Assembly: GCA_015039465.1 (NCBI GenBank)
Contig: MU130378.1
Span: forward strand, 2,557,498-2,621,497
Length of the DNA: 64,000 nucleotides
Origin: Phlegmacium glaucopus
Lineage: Eukaryota; Basidiomycota; Agaricomycetes; Agaricales; Cortinariaceae
Reading direction: 5' to 3'
The notes under the pieces are model-generated. The model made no database searches. It was not told where the DNA came from and saw nothing but the letters and a program-made list of their open reading frames with translations. Made by a program: the position numbers and the translations under genes. This document shows positions 24,253 to 35,575 of the stretch, piece after piece. Numbering within the stretch: the first letter of the stretch is position 1; each line of letters begins with the position of its first letter.

Positions 24253-25140
24253 ATGTCCTTCAGCGTTGGCATGAACGGTAATAATGACCAGGATGACACA
24301 ATTCCCAATGGTTCGAGTGATAGTAGCCTGGTGAATTTCCCACCAGAGATATTACTTCATATTCGTACGTCTTTAACCACCATTTAGAATACTCGTTTTT
24401 GACCTAACTTTTCTCTTGGACAGTATCTTTTCTAGACCTGCCAGATTTAGCTGTTCTCGCTCAAGTCGTGCCTGCTCTCCTGCACCTCACGACTGATCCA
24501 GTATTACACACTTATCGTCTTAGAATCGTGTCGCCTTCGCGTGTGAACCATAAATTATTTGGTGTGAGCCCGCAGGGCCACGCGCTTAGGCCGACTCTTG
24601 TTGATCTCGTGCATCGAGGTGTGATTAAAGGCTTGGGGATTGAGAGACGTTGGAGGATGGGCGGGTATTTCTATTCTTTGAATGTAAGTAAAGTTGTGGA
24701 TTTCCAATTTTGAAGCTTTTCAGATAACTCATATAATTTTTTAGTCTATCATTCAGTATGAGAACATGCGTTCACTTTATCGACGACACGCTTCCCATGT
24801 CCTTGCTGTTCAACTCCGCAGACGAACGATAAACGGCACGGCTAGCAATTCTTTACAAAGGCTGTGTTCAACTCATATCTTTCCCGACGTGGAATCTTCT
24901 TCTTTGAACGTAGCGCGGTCTTTATTACCCATCATGCGTAAGCTTAAATGGTGTCTACAACGTGATAGACTCGCCAAAGTGTTCAAAGTGAGCGGTGTAT
25001 CTGTTGGTATTGGCGCGTGGTTGGATAAAGGGGATTCGCAAGGGAGGAAAGTCGTGCAGGAGGGTGAGAAGGTGAGGTTGGCGTTGTGTCCGGGTATTAG
25101 GACCAAGGTTGGATATTACGAGAGACTTGGGAAGATTTGA
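24253..25140 (+). CDS. F-box protein
   Basis: Three exons: 24253-24364, 24424-24683 and 24745-25140, giving 255 residues (a second Met at 24271 is possible). The F-box runs across the first intron (NFPPEILLHI, then LSFLDLPDLAVLAQV), the usual Leu-Pro-x-Glu-Ile-Leu...Leu pattern that binds Skp1 in SCF ubiquitin ligases. The rest is a fungal-specific region with a conserved-looking GVSPQGHALRPTLVDLVHRG and a basic C-terminal part. No WD or LRR substrate-binding repeats are seen. The substrate is unknown. Confidence 0.75.
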
Positions 25141-25280
25141 GAAGGGGGCTCGCTCTGGTTGGCTGGCTACCTTGACTTTAGGATCTTTAGTGTTGTGATT
25201 CTTGTTGTATTCCGTGACTTGGATAAACTTGGAATGTCTATATATATACAGCTTTTAAATAAGCGGTTGTTTGCATACTA

Positions 25281-25457
25281 CAGTCGAACCCCTCTTACCC
25301 CATACCTCTACTAAGCCATAACCCCCCATAACCCATAGATTTTGGCGGGCACCAAACCGAAATTTACACCAAAACTGACCTCTCATAACCCATAACCTCC
25401 CATAACCCATACCTTGGGGCATCCACCGATGGGTATGGGTTAAGAGGGGTTCAACTG
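25281..25457. mobile_element. pogo/Tc1-like MITE, 177 bp, TA target duplication
   Basis: Terminal inverted repeats of about 27 bp: left CAGTCGAACCCCTCTTACCC; the right end, reverse-complemented, reads CAGTTGAACCCCTCTTAACC. Both ends are flanked by TA, the Tc1/mariner-pogo duplication. The interior has no coding capacity and carries tandem CCCATAACC-like motifs. It lies in the 3' flank of the F-box gene. Confidence 0.85.
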
Positions 25458-25888
25458 TAGTACCTTTTTGATACTATCATCTCTCTTTTTCGAACTTGTA
25501 TTCCCATTCCTTACGTAAATCCTTATCCTCACCTTTAATATTTATGCCAAGGATATTCTTGATGAGTCATGTAGAGCTATATGTAGGCGAGAGCTGTGAC
25601 GCAGACGGGGAAATTTTTTGAGTAAGCTGAGTTGGAGTATTGATATTGTTAGATGACTTGGTCAAAAACCGTCCAGACTCCAAACTGCCTCAGATCGAAA
25701 TATTGAATATCGAGCTCAGACATTTACAGGCCAACAAAAGATATAATAATCTACGAACTGGAGTGTTTCCTGGCCCCTGAGGCTTTACGAAGCTTTACGA
25801 CAACTCATCAAGTCAGAGCGCTAGCCCTGAAGTGATTCGGGTGGTGGATCACGTCAGGGAACTGTGTTCGGTAGTCTCAGAGGCGGCA
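25458..25888. other. Intergenic DNA
   Basis: Spacer between the MITE and the next reverse-strand gene; nothing recognised. Confidence 0.5.
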
Positions 25889-26792
25889 CTAGAGACGATA
25901 ATGGATGACAGATGACTCCAATTCTGCTGGCATTTCATCAACATGTGTTGTACCGGTATTAAATTCCACTGTTATCATTGAGACGTTGTCCTGAGGAGGT
26001 GCGGCTTCGGGATTACTGATATTGTCGGAAGTCAAGATAATATCCTCGAAGTCCGCAATGGTACTTTCCCTGACCGTTGTTGAAATTGCCGCATCGACGG
26101 GAGCGTCAATATCTCTTAGGGCGCCTTCCACCTCTGTTGATTCTGCGATGGCATTTCCTTTCGCAAAATTTCGATAGTAGGATTCGTGCCTGTACTTTGT
26201 GTATCGTCGATGGCTATTTCATCAGAATCTTGTGAATCGGCAGAAGCCTCGAATTGCTGAACATGGTAATCTTCGTAAAACGGTGCAGATGCAGCAGACT
26301 CGCGTTTGTAACCACTGGAATCTCGCCGACGGGGTCAGCTTCCTCAACGGATGGACTGAGAATGGTTGTTGTTGGATCAGTCACTGGCACCTCCACAACT
26401 TGTCTGTCTCCCATAACGTCGTTCGCGGTAAGGATTGCCCTGGAGGACAGTGTCAAGTCGATTAGAGCTGCTATAGACAACGATGTTGGTTTCTCCAGAA
26501 AGTCTGCAGCTACCTCTGGTTCTTGTGCTTTTCGACTACAAGAGTCATTGGAAAACTGGCAATTGGGGGGCGTGGAAGAAGTCAGGGGGGTGACATCAGT
26601 AGTAAAGTCCAACTCTGTATCGCTAGGTTTCATCTCTTCGACCGTGACTCCAAAATGGTTCAGCGTTGTATCCTGAATATCACTGTCAAATGATGGCAGT
26701 ACGACCATTCCATTTTCAAGCTGGGAACGTGCTGCTGATTCCTCCATACTTTCTACTGTGCCAGCCTGAATGGCCGTCAGAGTTTCATTCAT
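25889..26792 (-). CDS. Acidic Ser/Thr-rich orphan protein (three exons)
   Basis: Exons 26792-26316, 26256-26196 and 26142-25889 (introns of 59 and 53 bp, phases 0 and 1) give 263 residues. Without splicing the region looks like three broken frames. The product is acidic and rich in Thr, Ser, Asp and Glu, with no hydrophobic segment and no recognised domain; it is probably largely disordered. It lies about 100 bp downstream of another reverse-strand gene. Function unknown. Confidence 0.55.
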
Positions 26793-26888
26793 TGCTGGTA
26801 GAGGTCATTCTACACTAATTTTGTTTCCTGCGTGACATTAACAAATTCGGCGGGAGGAGACGCAGGCGACACCAAGCGGTGGGCAACC

Positions 26889-27729
26889 TCACGCGATGGG
26901 TTTGTTTACGAGTGAGAGGAAGGTATCATCAGTAAAAATATTACTGAGATATGAACTGTCTTCGCCTTTGATTCTGAATGCAGTGGTTATTTTGGCCCAA
27001 AGATCTGCAGACTCGCCTTCTTCCACTTTTGTGGAAAACGTATCAGAAGGATGCAGCTTGGAACTGGGTTTGAGCCAGCCATATGGAAGTTCGATTTCAA
27101 TACGAACGAAAAAAGCATCATGAGAGCGTGTAGTAAAACTAAAAGGTGGACGAGGTAGAAGTGGCAAATCCGTGGTAGGGGACGATAGGCCTTTGGTGTA
27201 TGGGTATTTGCGGACGAGCTCAAGCAGAAAGGATGGGCATGCGTTGATCGGTGGATTCATCTCTGTTCTCTGTTCTCTGTTAATAAACAAAATAAGTTGA
27301 CAAGACCGTGCATCATGTTGAAGACCTACCTCATTCGTGACAAGAACAAGTGTTCGAACATTCGACCTGTACGCCATCTTGTATAGAAGGTGTGCCAGTC
27401 GTCTTTTTCCTCGACGCGATGAGCCGTTAAGCAACCACATTCCAAAGATCTTCCGAAGCTTGCACATGATTCAGAGCGGCCGGAAGAAAATTTTTCAAGA
27501 GTTGCCTTAAGTAACTGAAGATGTGCAGTTGGAAGCAGGGGTGCTAGAATGCATTGAGCGCATATACGGCTACGCCTTCAGTTTCAAGGAAAGCTTTATA
27601 AGTACCAGTGTCTTTACAAAGCAACTTCGCTTGAATATTTGAAGCAGACTGAACTAGACTGAACGAACGTGACGGTATTTCCGGCCCGAGGGCTACCACC
27701 TCAACGTCAATGTCAAGTCTAAAGTTCAT
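26889..27729 (-). CDS. Orphan protein of 241 residues (three exons)
   Basis: Exons 27729-27606, 27543-27330 and 27276-26889 (introns of 62 and 53 bp; phases 1 and 2) make a consistent frame starting MNFRLDIDVEVVALGPEIPS. The middle exon holds a Cys/His-containing stretch (SCASFGRSLECGCLTAH) and the aromatic segment DDWHTFYTRWRTGRMFEHLF. The last exon has ELVRKYPYTKG and a Pro/Phe-rich beta-like segment. I do not recognise the family. The last acceptor is ambiguous because AGAACAG repeats there; the choice keeps frame. Confidence 0.5.
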
Positions 27730-28398
27730 CTCTTCCGCGACTCACATTCAAACTTTGAGAAAACTATGTTAACCAACGACGTTTTTATCCACTACCAAAT
27801 TATCGTCGGCACCACCTCAACATCACCCTCCGTCAAATGCCGTCGTTCCCCGGCTAGGCTGGCAACGACTCCGCCTCAACCTCCCTACTAGTATTAGTAT
27901 GTGGGCTGTGGCATCAAACCATACTGGCCGGTACTGGCCTCACGATGATCCACTTGTTCTTTTGCCTAGCATAACTAACTAACCTCGCCTTTGCGTCCTT
28001 ACTGGAAGGAGAAGGATATTGTGGGCTCGATACTAACCGCTAGTCGACGACAACTTGCATCTCACAAGTGTCAGTTAAGTCATTATTTTACTATCAACGT
28101 GAAAACCAACGCCATTGGTAGTATTAGCTGGCAATTCCGAAATTCCTCCCTTATTTTTACTGGCAAGATCACATTGTTTTAGTCGATGACATGAATGTTA
28201 TTAGTATTATGATTACTTATCCTGTCCCTCTTAATTCAAGATACACTAGGACGTTCTTTATTTATCACATATGATACTGTCAGTTAGGATCAGTGGTAGC
28301 GGTTTTTATTGTTAATCCTCTGCCCTTGTAACTTGTTTCTCATATACTGAGATCCCGCCGTGGGAAGAGCACGGCGTTCTCTCCTGACCATCATCATT
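27730..28398. other. Intergenic DNA upstream of the NLR-like gene
   Basis: Region between divergent genes; holds both promoters. No repeat or gene seen. Confidence 0.5.
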
Positions 28399-31300
28399 AT
28401 GTCGAGCAAAAAACCATCTAAGAACAATTGCATAACCAAAGCTATTCGATATGTCAAAGGGAAGTTCTCTCCTTTGTCACGCCCGCCAACACCATTGTCG
28501 ATCGACGTAGATCCAAGCTCTGATGGCCGTATGGCAACGACAGACGTTGGAACAAGGTGAGCAGGAGAGATCTCTTATTTGTCTGATTATTGACTTACTC
28601 TGTTCATTCCTTTAAGCCACTTACCGCTCGAAATAGTCCCTCATGTTGCTACAGCGGTTATGACCTCGGAAGCAGATATAGTGTCGCTCCCAAATTCCGT
28701 AACAGTTCCAGCATCGATACCTACTATTGTACCCAGGCAACTTGGTTGTACTAGTAGCCCAGGACCAGAAACTCCATCCACGGTCAGTGTCTGTGTTGCG
28801 TTCACGACCGTCGTTATTAATGGCTCCTTGTTTAGTACATGGCGCCAAACATCCATAGTCCAATGTCTGCCTTCCAAGGTGCTCACGATGTACGCCTGCA
28901 ACACTCAACAATCAACATGGCCAACAGTGTAAGTATAATTACATCTGTACGAAAACCAATCTGTGTACTGACAGTATCATCGTGTTAGATGACTCAGATC
29001 CACATGCATGTGCCGCTATCCAGTACTGATGGAGATGAACAATCGAACTCTCGAATTATGGTGGGCAATATAATCTTTGGAATTGGATAACCTGCGCTGA
29101 ATGGTAGTTCATAGGATACGCTACATGAGAAGCTCTTGCCACGCGCTCAGTTTGCAGAATACGACGCAGCATCTCCATGCAACGCATGTACGGGGGGCAC
29201 TCGCAAGGCCATCCTTGATTCACTGCGAGAGTGGGCCAGTGATGGTACGACCACAAAGGTATACTGGCTCAACGGGATGGCTGGAACCGGCAAAACGACG
29301 ATTGCTTACTCTTTCAGTGAAATCCTCCGTGAAAGGGGTTCCCTTGGTGGCACCTTCTTCTCTTCTCATCTCCGGGCTGATACCAGTGATGTCCATTGCA
29401 TCATCCCAACCATCTCTCTTCAGTTGGCCAAGTATTTCCCTCTTTTGCCCCAACTTATCTTGGATGTAGTAAAAACTGATCTGAGTCCTGACTGCACATC
29501 TTGGAGGATTAGGAAACAATTCCTGAATTTCATGGTCAGACCACTCACTGCATATAAGGATAGTATCAGAGGAGTAGTCCCAGTTATTGTTCTTGATGCC
29601 TTGGATGAGTGCTCTGACCAGTCCCTTGTGGCTGTTTTGCTTTCTGAGATATCAAAGCACAGTAAATCTCTTCCAGTCAAGTTCTTCATCACTAGTCGTC
29701 CAGAGATAGTGCTCAAGGAGACTTTTGATCATTCTTGGGATCATTCCAACCTCATCCTTCATGAGGTTGAAAAGGAGATTGTAAAGGCTGATATTGAGCT
29801 TTACATTAAAGATTGCTTGCTTGGTAGCCAAGTAAAGCACAATAGGCATAATTGGCCTCCTCAGGCTGAACTTGAAAGCCTTGTCAACATGTCTGGCACT
29901 TTGTTCATTTATGCAGCAACTGTCTGCAAATATATTTCTCAGAGGGGTAGTTCTAGCATGCCTCAGCGTCTTTCAGATGTGGTCAATATGACATTGGAAG
30001 CAACATCCAGTGTAACCCATCCACTAGATATTCTTTATGAAAGAATCTTGGATGCTGCCTATACCTTTACAAATCAAAAGGAGAGGAAAAATATAGACAT
30101 GGTTCTCACAGCTGTTGTATATGTCTATAATCCTCTTTCTATAGCTGCCATCAGTTCTTTGATGGAAATGCCCATAGAACATACTGTGGATGCGCTTTCT
30201 TCTCTTCATTCCTTGATATATATTCCATCTCAAAACTGTGATATTCCCATCTCAATATTTCATGCTTCCTTCTATGATTTCATCAGCAACCAAATTCTTT
30301 CCTCAAAGCACTACTTTGACCCATGTATTTCACATAAGTCCTTAGCACTTCAGTGTCTGTCCTTGATAGAGAAAGAATGGTCAGAGGAAGAAAGAGTATC
30401 TTACTTAGCAGAGAGGAAATGTGGGGAGATTTCTGAATCTCTTGCATATGCTTGTGGTAGCTGGGTTTCACATTTCACATATTCAGACAACAATCATGGA
30501 ATTGATGAATTGAAGCATTTCTTCCAAAGACATCTTCTGCGATGGATGGATTGCTTGAGTATTTTAGGAAAATTGGGAATAGCAATGCATTCACTGTGTA
30601 AGTTAGAAAGTTGGGCAAATGTAAGTGATAATGTTTTTGCAGATGAATTGCATTTGTAACAGAAACTAGGCACAGAAGCTGTTGAAGATGGCAGTGATTG
30701 ATGCTGGAAGATTCCTGAAAGAAAATTATGACTTTATTAAAAATAACAGTCTTGAAGGATGTCCTTCAGCATTAGTTTGGCTGCCAGACAAATCAGATAT
30801 TTGGAAAACATATGGAAGTAGGATGAAGTGTCCATGGAAGTTATGTTTTGGGAGGAGAAATGCATGGAGCATGACTGAAGCAGTTCTAAGGCATTCAAGA
30901 ATTGTCAACTCTGCTGTCTTCTCTCCTGATGGTGTATATATTGTATCTGCGTCTGATGATAATACTGCACAGATCTGGAATACAGTCACAGGAGAATGNN
31001 NNNNNNNNNNNNNNNNNNNNNNNNNNNNNNNNNNNNNNNNNNNNNNNNNNNNNNNNNNNNNNNNNNNNNNNNNNNNNNNNNNNNNNNNNNNNNNNNNNNN
31101 NNNNNNNNNNNNNNNNNNNNNNNNNNNNNNNNNNNNNNNNNNNNNNNNNNNNNNNNNNNNNNNNNNNNNNNNNNNNNNNNNNNNNNNNNNNNNNNNNNNN
31201 NNNNNNNNNNNNNNNNNNNNNNNNNNNNNNNNNNNNNNNNNNNNNNNNNNNNNNNNNNNNNNNNNNNNNNNNNNNNNNNNNNNNNNNNNNNNNNNNNNNN

Positions 31301-33114
31301 NNNNNNNNNNNNNNNNNNNNNNNNNNNNNNNNNNNNNNNNNNNNNNNNNNNNNNNNNNNNNNNNNNNNNNNNNNNNNNNNNNNNNNNNNNNNNNNNNNNN
31401 NNNNNNNNNNNNNNNNNNNNNNNNNNNNNNNNNNNNNNNNNNNNNNNNNNNNNNNNNNNNNNNNNNNNNNNNNNNNNNNNNNNNNNNNNNNNNNNNNNNN
31501 NNNNNNNNNNNNNNNNNNNNNNNNNNNNNNNNNNNNNNNNNNNNNNNNNNNNNNNNNNNNNNNNAGCTGAAAGGACATTCAAAGGAGGTCAACTCTGCTG
31601 TCTTCTCTCCTGATGGTATGTATATTTTATCTGCATCTAATGATAAGACTGCAAGGATCTGGAATGCAGCCACAGGAGAGTGTGAGGCAGAGCTGAAAGG
31701 GCATTTAAATCAGGTCTACTCTGCTGTCTTCTCTCCTGATGGTATGCATATTGTGTCTGCATCTGTTGATAAGACTGCATGGATCTGGAATACAGCCACA
31801 GCAGAGTGTGAGGCAAAGCTGACAGGACATTCAAAACAGGTCAACTCTGCTGTCTTCTCTTCTGATGGTATGCATATTGTGTCTGCATCTTGTGATAACA
31901 CTGCAAGGATCTGGAACACAGCCACAGGAGAGTGTGAGGCAGAGCTGAAAGGACATTCAAAACAGGTCAACTCTGCTGTCTTTTCTACTGATGGTCTGCA
32001 TATTGTGTCTGTGTCTAATGATAAGACTGCATGTATCTGGAATACAGCCACAGGAGAGTGTGAGGCAGAGCTGAAAGGACATACAAATTGGGTCTTCTCT
32101 GCTGTCTTCTCTCCTGATAGTATGGATATTGTGTCTGCATCTTTTGATAACACTGGTAGAATCTGGAATACAGCCACAGGAGAGTGTAAAGCAGAGTTGA
32201 AAGGACATTCACATCAGGTCTTCTCTGCTGTCTTCTCTCCTGATGGTAGGCATATTGTGTCTGCATCTAATGATAACACTGCACGTATCTGGAATACAGC
32301 TACAGGAGAGTGTGAAGCAAAGTTGAAAGGACATTCAAATTGGGTCTTCTCTGCTGTCTTCTCTCCTAATGGTAGGCATATTGTGTCTGCATCTAAAGAT
32401 AAGACTGCAAGGATCTGGGATACAGCCACAGGAGAGTGTAAGGCAGAGCTGAAAGGACATTCAAAACAGGTCTTCTCTGCTGTCTTCTCTCCTGATGGTA
32501 TGCATATTGTGTCTGCATCTTTTGATAACACTGGTAGAATCTGGAATACAGCCACAGGAGAGTGTGAGGCAGAGCTGAAAGGACATTCAGATCAGGTCTT
32601 CTCTGCTGTCTTCTCTCCTGATGGTAGGCATATTGTGTCTGCATCTAATGACAACACTGCATGTATCTGGAATACAGCCACAGGGGAGTGTGAGGCAGAG
32701 CTGAAAGGACATTCAGGATTTGTATACTCTGCTGTATTCTCTCCTGATGGTATGCATATTGTGTCTGAATTTAATGATAACACTGCAAGGATCTCTGATA
32801 ACAGTCAATTACCTGGCTTATCATCAATTCCTGATGGTATTTATATCCACCATCATGCTCATGGGAAACTTCATCCCTCATTACAGTTATCATTCCTTGA
32901 TATATATCAAGACATGATATTCCACACTATGAACTATAAAATTTGGATTCCACCACCTTTCCGTAATCCAACATCTGTCAGCTATCACTTGTCTAAAATA
33001 TGCCTTGGGTATGGAACAGGAGAAATTTTGCTTCTAGAAGTATGTATAATCCTTATATTTTATTCCATGTTTTCATTGCTCAATGTTTTCTCTCAAATAT
33101 AGTTTCAATGTTAG
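28399..33114 (+). CDS. NACHT-WD40 NLR-like (STAND) protein
   Basis: Seven exons: 28399-28556, 28617-28782, 28836-28928, 28989-29060, 29115-30620, 30670-33039, 33103-33114; 1,458 residues including an assembly gap. Residues 1-163 have no recognised effector fold but include the block MSAFQGAHDVRLQH, found by recall in the N-termini of Agaricomycete NLR-like proteins. The NACHT domain follows LPRAQFAEYDAAS: Walker A GMAGTGKTT (about residue 217) and Walker B PVIVLDALDEC (about 320), with sensor-like FFITSRPE. A helical stretch leads to the WD repeats, and the protein ends IWIPPPF...SYHLSKICLGYGTGE. STAND proteins of this build act in fungal non-self recognition and programmed cell death; that role here is inferred. 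The 49-bp intron at 30621-30669 (GTAAGT...ACTAG) removes an in-frame stop that would otherwise split NACHT from WD40. The gene sits at the edge of a transposon block. Confidence 0.88.
30999..31564. other. Assembly gap (566 N) inside the WD-repeat array
   Basis: Unknown bases inside the WD40 exon. The flanks are the same repeat unit, so this is a collapsed or unspanned tandem repeat. The length keeps frame but is not a whole number of 126-bp units. Confidence 0.98.
31566..32825 (+). repeat. Ten tandem 126-bp WD40 units after the gap
   Basis: Exact 126-bp (42-residue) spacing with very high nucleotide identity; one more unit lies before the gap (from about 30885). Core of each unit: GHSxxVxSAVFSPDGxHIVS followed by ASxDxTxxIWNTATGECEAE. 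Units 5-6 and 8-9 pair best with each other, suggesting a 3-unit (378-bp) higher-order duplication. The last unit is degenerate (EFNDNTARIS). Confidence 0.95.
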
Positions 33115-33657
33115 CTTAAACTTATGGCCATGGTTTATTTTCACAATAATGTAATTGTTACAATTTCATACATGGTGCATACACACCTTTTTCATTTTAT
33201 TTTACTTATCACACATGCATACTCCATGTGACATTCATTGTTTCATCTACACATGTTTACTTCTTTGTTTTCATACATGCATTCCACATGTGTTCCACAC
33301 ATGTCTACCTCATGTCTTTCATTTACATATTTAGTATATAAACCTTCATACTCTGTAACATATTCTGTACCTAGTCTTTGATAGACGAACTCTCTACTCT
33401 TCTTCACTCTCAAACTCAACAGCTTCTCAAGACCTTTTGTTACAACTTCAAACAATTCAGATGACTCTGATCATAGACAGTTGTATGAAGATTGGTTTGT
33501 TGGTATAATGAGCTCAAAAGAATACCAAGAGAACATCTCGAGGAATTGTCTTAAGAATTTGAGAGAGATCAAGGAGTAAAGTAACCAGGTACAATTCTCA
33601 AGAACTAGCTAGAGAATACATGTAGGGTAAATATGGTACTTATAATAAAAGGATGAG
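33115..33657. other. AT-rich 3' flank, possible decayed LTR
   Basis: 3' UTR of the NLR-like gene, then a promoter-like stretch (AGTATATAAACCTTCATAC near 33333) followed by a motif near 33503 resembling a tRNA-Met primer site. It could be the end of a decayed Copia-type LTR; no partner copy is visible here. Confidence 0.25.
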
Positions 33658-34070
33658 TATTAGGGCAACTGCAACGCTGACTTAGTCAAGCTAGCAGGGG
33701 ATCCAAAGTTAATAATATTTCAGAAAAGATATCTACAAGTGACTTACCTAGCAGGGGATCCAAAGAGGAAAGGATGGGGATCCCTGCTAGGCTGGGGGTA
33801 TTTAAGTACTAATATGGACATAACAGAGATATAAAATAAATAAAGGAATGATACAATAATAATTAATTAATTAAATAAAAAGTGGTGCAATATGAAAAAT
33901 AGAAATAAAAGGCGGAGTGAATTGGAGGATTGGAGTTGGAGTGGAACTACGGGGTTCCGGAGTCAACCGGTGACGGAAGTGGAGTTGGACGGAAGGTTGG
34001 AGGTCATTGGAAAGGCGGGGTGTATGATTCTAAAGTTGAGGTTTGGGTTAAAGTTGGGTGTCCCCTAACA
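33658..34070. mobile_element. Solo LTR of the chromovirus family, TSD ATGAG
   Basis: 413-bp copy of the LTR seen at 37198 and 62371, ending CCCCTAACA. Its first bases are TATTAGGG (normally TGTTAGGG). Flanked by the 5-bp duplication ATGAG (33653-33657 and 34071-34075), so it is an independent insertion reduced by LTR-LTR recombination. Confidence 0.9.
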
Positions 34071-34698
34071 ATGAGTCACATATGTACATGAGTCATCTGC
34101 ATGTAAAGAGTGAGTCAAAAGTAAAAATAAGAATGACTCATGCAATGAGTCATATGCATGTATATGAAATGATGAAAAAGGTATGGTAAACAAATGTAAG
34201 TGGAAATGAAAAAGGAGTGTAAGGCATATGTTGGTGAAACAATATTGTGTTTGGTGGAGTTAAAGAAAAGAAAAATAAAGTTTGTAACACCTTTACAAGT
34301 CTCTGTAGCTCTAGAGCTCAGCTTAGAACTCAGGCTCCAACATAGTAACAATTGTCAATGATCAGTGTACCTGAATCATTTGAAGTTGTAACAGTAATGT
34401 TGTGCAAAAGACTCCAAAGGGATGGATTTGGAAATAAAGACTGTAAGAAAATATCTATGTAGTTGTTAGCAAAATCAAGTATAAAAGCATTATGATTGTG
34501 TAACCAAGTTGACATGCCCAATTGTCAAGCCTTGCCAAGTGCAGCCATATCTTTGTCATTCTTTGATGAATTCAAAATATCACTTACAGTGTGAAATTTT
34601 TCATGTGGATATTGAGTAGTGCTTGAAGGTCTGGTCTATAGGACTGAAAAAACTGAACCAGAACTGTAACCAGTCTTTGGAGGACCATGCCCAGGAAT
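34071..34698. other. Unclassified AT-rich DNA
   Basis: Repeated ATGAGTCA/ATGCATG words between 34071 and 34160, then degenerate reverse-strand frames that look like an old transposon remnant. No class assigned. Confidence 0.3.
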
Positions 34699-35110
34699 TG
34701 TTAGGGCAACTGCAGTACTGACTTAGTCAGACTAGCAAGGGATCCAAAGTTAATAATAATTATAGGTAATAAGTTACATCAACTCACCTAGCAGGGGATC
34801 TAAAGAGGAAAGGATAGGGATCCCTGCTAGGATGGTGGGGTATTTAAGTACTAATATGGACATAATGGAGATATGTAAATAAATAAAGAAATGGTGTGAT
34901 AATAAAGATAATAAAAATGGTGTCATGTGAAGATAAAATAAAATAATAAAATGAGAAGTTGAAATTGGATCGGGAGTTGGTGTTAAGTTTAAAGCAAAAG
35001 GAATAGTCACGTCGGAGTTACTCTGGAATGGATGGAACGGAACCGGAACAGTAACCCGGAAAGGACGTTGGCCTCAGCGTATGTGCTGTGTCGCCCAGCT
35101 CCTAAGGTGT
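34699..35110. mobile_element. Diverged LTR of the chromovirus family
   Basis: Starts TGTTAGGGCAACTGC and follows the family LTR (two GCAAGGGATC/GCAGGGGATC boxes, TATTTAAGTACTAATATGG) to about 34980, then drifts. The right end near 35110 is degraded and lacks CCCCTAACA. Confidence 0.65.
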
Positions 35111-35179
35111 CCTGATTTCGGAACGGAAGAAGAAAGTAACAAGTCAGAAGACCTCAGTGACTTAGAGGAAAAACAAGAG

Positions 35180-35575
35180 GAGGGAAACTAAGTTGATATT
35201 TGAACTAAGGGAAAACATACAAGTTCGAGTACTTTAAATATAAAAGGAATTGCAACCGAAATATAGAATATAAATATAAGTGCTGCGTTCTGCTCCCAGG
35301 AAAGGTCCTGCATTCTTGGGTGAATAATCCATGGCTGGTGTGCTGACTGATGATGGGAAAGATGATGACAAAGAATAGTGGTAGTGGCAAAGAAGTGATA
35401 ACGGGTTTGGAGTATAGATGGAGGAACCGGAATGACATGGAGAAGTCTCGGAGTTGAACATAGGAAGGGTAGTTCAGGATATAAGGGAAGGCACTGTACA
35501 GAGTACGGACTACCGGAAACAGCTCCGACGGAGCTGGACCAGAGTAACATATAACAGAATGTAACAGTTGGGCCG
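35180..35575 (-). repeat. Unclassified repeat F, copy in reverse orientation
   Basis: Reverse complement of sequence found at 62888-63109 plus 63489-63601 and again from 63602. Read on the minus strand it begins TGTTACATTCTGTTATATG and includes CAGTCAGCACACC and GGATTATTCACCCA. LTR-like beginning, but class not settled. Confidence 0.6.

Noticed and set aside
26254..26676. 140-residue plus-strand frame
   Set aside because: Lies opposite the three-exon reverse gene at 25889-26792, whose two introns both fit in phase; no features of its own.
28621..28911. Reverse-strand frames opposite the NLR-like 5' exons
   Set aside because: The plus-strand exon chain fits in phase through four introns into the NACHT exon; the reverse frames are shadows.
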